A stretch of 64,000 bases of DNA from Rhodocyclaceae bacterium (GTDB lineage Bacteria > Pseudomonadota > Gammaproteobacteria > Burkholderiales > Rhodocyclaceae). The notes under the pieces were generated by a model, which worked only from the letters and a program-made list of their open reading frames with translations, did no database searches and was not told the origin of the DNA. Location: assembly GCA_016718525.1 (NCBI GenBank), contig JADKDD010000001.1, positions 868,001 through 932,000 of the forward strand. Direction: 5' to 3'. A program made the position numbers and the translations under genes. This document shows, piece by piece, positions 62,340 to 64,000 of the stretch; within the stretch, counting starts at the first letter, position 1; each line of letters opens with the position of its first letter.

Positions 62340-63530
62340 TTAACCTCGGCGAAGTTGCTTGACCAAAAACCGCCCGGCGTCAATCGCGTTTGCCATATCG
62401 GCAGGCAGCGGTGACGGTTCATCGTTCATCAGGCAGGCCAAATGCTCTGCGGCCAGAGGTGCCCAAACGATCCCTCTCGCAGAAAGGCCAAGTAGTGCAT
62501 ACAGACCGGGCAGGCGCATCAGATTGGCCTGCGTCGCAAGTCGCGCAGATTTTTTGGTGCATGCAGGAATACCACCTATCAAGGGAAGCCGGTCAGGCGT
62601 GGCGGTGCGCAGGGCAACGCGACCCATCAAGGGCTGTGAGCCAAAGATATGCCTATCCAAGTCGGCCTTGGGCAGAATCTCCTGCAGACGCTGCAGGTTA
62701 CCGGTCTGCTCGACCGGGCGTAGCGCCTGATCAATGTCATCATTGACAAAGCTGGCACCAAAACTGACGTAGCCATCGTAAGCCGGGGTCAAGTAGCCAT
62801 TGCGACATAACACCTGGCCCACGGGCGGCAGTGCATCGGCAGGCAGATAGTTGATTTGGCCGCGAATCACCGTCAGCGGGAGCGCCTGTTCGAGCAGGTT
62901 GTTGGCTGCGTGAGCGTTGGCCAGTACCACGTGGTGAGCGGTAGCAACGGGTTGATCATCAGCGTTGTAAGCCGTCCATCTGGTTTCGTCGTATGAGAGG
63001 CGCACCACTGCGGTACGGAAGCTGCAGCGCACAGTATTCTGAAATCGTGCGAGCAGGGCAGTGCAAAGTGTTGCCGGATTAAGCCAGCCACCTTGCGGAA
63101 ACCACCATGCCCCATGACTTAAGGGCTGACCAACCATTTGTTCGGCACACCCGCGCGACAAAAACTGCACATAATCGGGTGGCAGTTTCAATTCTTGTAC
63201 GGTGGCTTGTTGCAAAGCCTCGTGGTCATTGTCACGGGCGATTTGCAGGACGCCGCAAGCGGTCCATTGGCACTCCGGCAACTCGGCCAAACGGTGTAGC
63301 AAATACGTATAACAGGCACGAGAAAAGCGCGCTGCCAGCGCATCGTCCCTTGCCAATTGCGGTCGCACAATACCGGCTGGATTACCCGATGCACCGAGTG
63401 CCGGTGCATCGGCGCTTTCAACAACTTCAATTTGCCAGCCGCGGGCTGCCAGACGTTCTGCAATATTGGCACCGGCTAGTCCGGCTCCAATCACGAGGGC
63501 GGTTTTTGTTTCAGTTGGTGTGGATGACAT
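62340..63530 (-). CDS. mnmC: FAD-dependent MnmC oxidase-domain protein (stand-alone MnmC2)
   Basis: About 396 residues with the Rossmann FAD motif VIGAGLAGANIAERLAARGW, PALGASGNPAGIVRPQLARDD, VLANAHAANN and GLYALLGLSARGIVWAPLAAE. It matches the C-terminal oxidase half of MnmC, which removes the carboxymethyl group from cmnm5(s2)U34 of tRNA. The N-terminal methyltransferase half is absent, and the sequence upstream of 63530 is intergenic. ATG 63530 begins just before the FAD motif; the ORF extends 15 codons upstream with no family-like sequence. Confidence 0.85.
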   Translation of the reverse strand: MSSTPTETKTALVIGAGLAGANIAERLAARGWQIEVVESADAPALGASGNPAGIVRPQLARDDALAARFSRACYTYLLHRLAELPECQWTACGVLQIARDNDHEALQQATVQELKLPPDYVQFLSRGCAEQMVGQPLSHGAWWFPQGGWLNPATLCTALLARFQNTVRCSFRTAVVRLSYDETRWTAYNADDQPVATAHHVVLANAHAANNLLEQALPLTVIRGQINYLPADALPPVGQVLCRNGYLTPAYDGYVSFGASFVNDDIDQALRPVEQTGNLQRLQEILPKADLDRHIFGSQPLMGRVALRTATPDRLPLIGGIPACTKKSARLATQANLMRLPGLYALLGLSARGIVWAPLAAEHLACLMNDEPSPLPADMANAIDAGRFLVKQLRRG

Positions 63531-63622
63531 GCCGCTCCCGGTTCTCGCCGAAGCGGCTGTTCGCATCTGTCTCACTCAGAGAGATAGTGAACGAAACTCC
63601 CCAGTTGGAAGTGGTGTGCAGT

Positions 63623-63672
63623 GTCGGCTTTGCACAGCCGACCCGTTCCTCAGGCGCGAAGCATGCTTCGCG
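63623..63672. other. two hairpins between mnmC and lysS
   Basis: GTCGGCT (63623-63629) with AGCCGAC (63636-63642), and a perfect 18-base palindrome CGCGAAGCATGCTTCGCG (63655-63672). Neither has a T run, so they may be RNA-stabilising or processing structures in the lysS-mnmC intergenic region rather than terminators. Confidence 0.5.
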
Positions 63673-63697
63673 AATTCCCTGTTCCACCGCCGTCCAG

Positions 63698-64000
63698 TTA
63701 CTCAGGTCGCATTTGCGGAAACAGGATGACATCCCGTATGGATGCCGAATCGGTCAGCAACATGACCAGTCGGTCAATGCCGATACCACAGCCACCCGTG
63801 GGCGGCATGCCATATTCGAGCGCACGGATGAAGTCGGCGTCGTAATACATGGCTTCTTCATCGCCCGCATCCTTGGCCTCGGCTTGTTCCAAAAAGCGGG
63901 CAGCCTGGTCTTCCGGATCGTTGAGCTCAGAAAATCCGTTGGCAATTTCCCTACCTACAATGAAAAGCTCGAAGCGCTCGGTAATTTCCGGATTTGCGTC
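63698..64000 (-). CDS. lysS: lysyl-tRNA synthetase, C-terminal end
   Basis: The last 100 codons of class II LysS; the rest lies to the right of the window. FELFIVGREIANGFSELNDP, LEQAEAKDAGDEEAMYYD, DFIRALEYGMPPTGGCGIG (class II motif 3, ATP binding) and LFPQMRPE are all typical. It charges tRNA-Lys. It is directly upstream of mnmC on the same strand, 167 bases away. Confidence 0.95.
   Translation of the reverse strand, partial: DANPEITERFELFIVGREIANGFSELNDPEDQAARFLEQAEAKDAGDEEAMYYDADFIRALEYGMPPTGGCGIGIDRLVMLLTDSASIRDVILFPQMRPE

Overview
The window reads as a chromosomal segment of a betaproteobacterium (Burkholderiales/Nitrosomonadales sensu lato; species not identifiable by eye). The main reason is the order hisC-tyrA-aroA-cmk-rpsA-ihfB-lapA-lapB-rfaE1 at the left end, which is the usual betaproteobacterial aromatic-amino-acid/ribosomal S1 cluster. 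The fused aroA-cmk gene, the pyrG-kdsA-eno-ftsB run and the rpfE-recJ pair fit the same assignment. I see no rRNA, tRNA, insertion sequence, prophage or CRISPR array. Genes are dense on both strands and no gap reaches 300 bases.

Layout. 1-7 kb: aromatic amino-acid synthesis, CMP kinase, S1, IHF-beta and LPS assembly, with several gene-breaking lesions clustered between about 875 and 3718. 7-13 kb: heptose kinase, a PHA-synthase-like hydrolase, release factor 3 and threonine deaminase. 12.3-16.7 kb (minus): membrane protein, dinB, recJ, rpfE. 16.7-24 kb: lipoprotein export (lolC/lolD), a K+ channel, FAH-family enzyme, DNA uptake (comEC) and the SrkA kinase. 24-32 kb: hydrolases, a FecR-domain protein, an outer-membrane beta-barrel, quinone oxidoreductase, glutaryl-CoA dehydrogenase and SapC. 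32.5-36.7 kb: CTP synthase, KDO-8-P synthase, enolase, FtsB. 36.7-43.8 kb (minus): AlkB, SIMPL protein, gamma-carbonic anhydrase, DEAD-box helicase, secreted Zn-phospholipase-C-like protein, rRNA methyltransferase. 43.9-50.7 kb: small accessory genes (two GNATs, MBL hydrolase, OsmC, DUF4239, an orphan encapsulated-ferritin-type protein, DJ-1/PfpI, GFA). 50.8-60 kb: D-amino-acid dehydrogenase, beta-lactamase-fold esterase, a hybrid sensor kinase plus HD-GYP regulator and a molybdopterin oxidoreductase. 60-64 kb: two small proteins, EttA, a stand-alone MnmC oxidase domain and the 3' end of lysS.

The most distinctive signal is a short dispersed repeat. Its core is CAGTTGGTGCTGGC, followed by three variable bases and ACGCCGTT (about 25 bp). 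I count ten full or partial copies. Three are intergenic, and seven lie inside protein-coding genes on both strands and in more than one reading frame. In AroA, LapB and the DEAD-box helicase the copies coincide with stretches that look like extra in-frame peptide (for example SVGAGSTPS and SVGAGETPS). This resembles protein-coding palindromic elements such as those of Rickettsia, though no alignment could be run here.

The lesions in tyrA (two 2-base losses in dinucleotide runs), aroA (one base lost from a G run and one from a T run) and rpsA (an in-frame TAG) hit core genes side by side. They are most simply explained by a low-quality consensus stretch, but this cannot be decided from the sequence alone.
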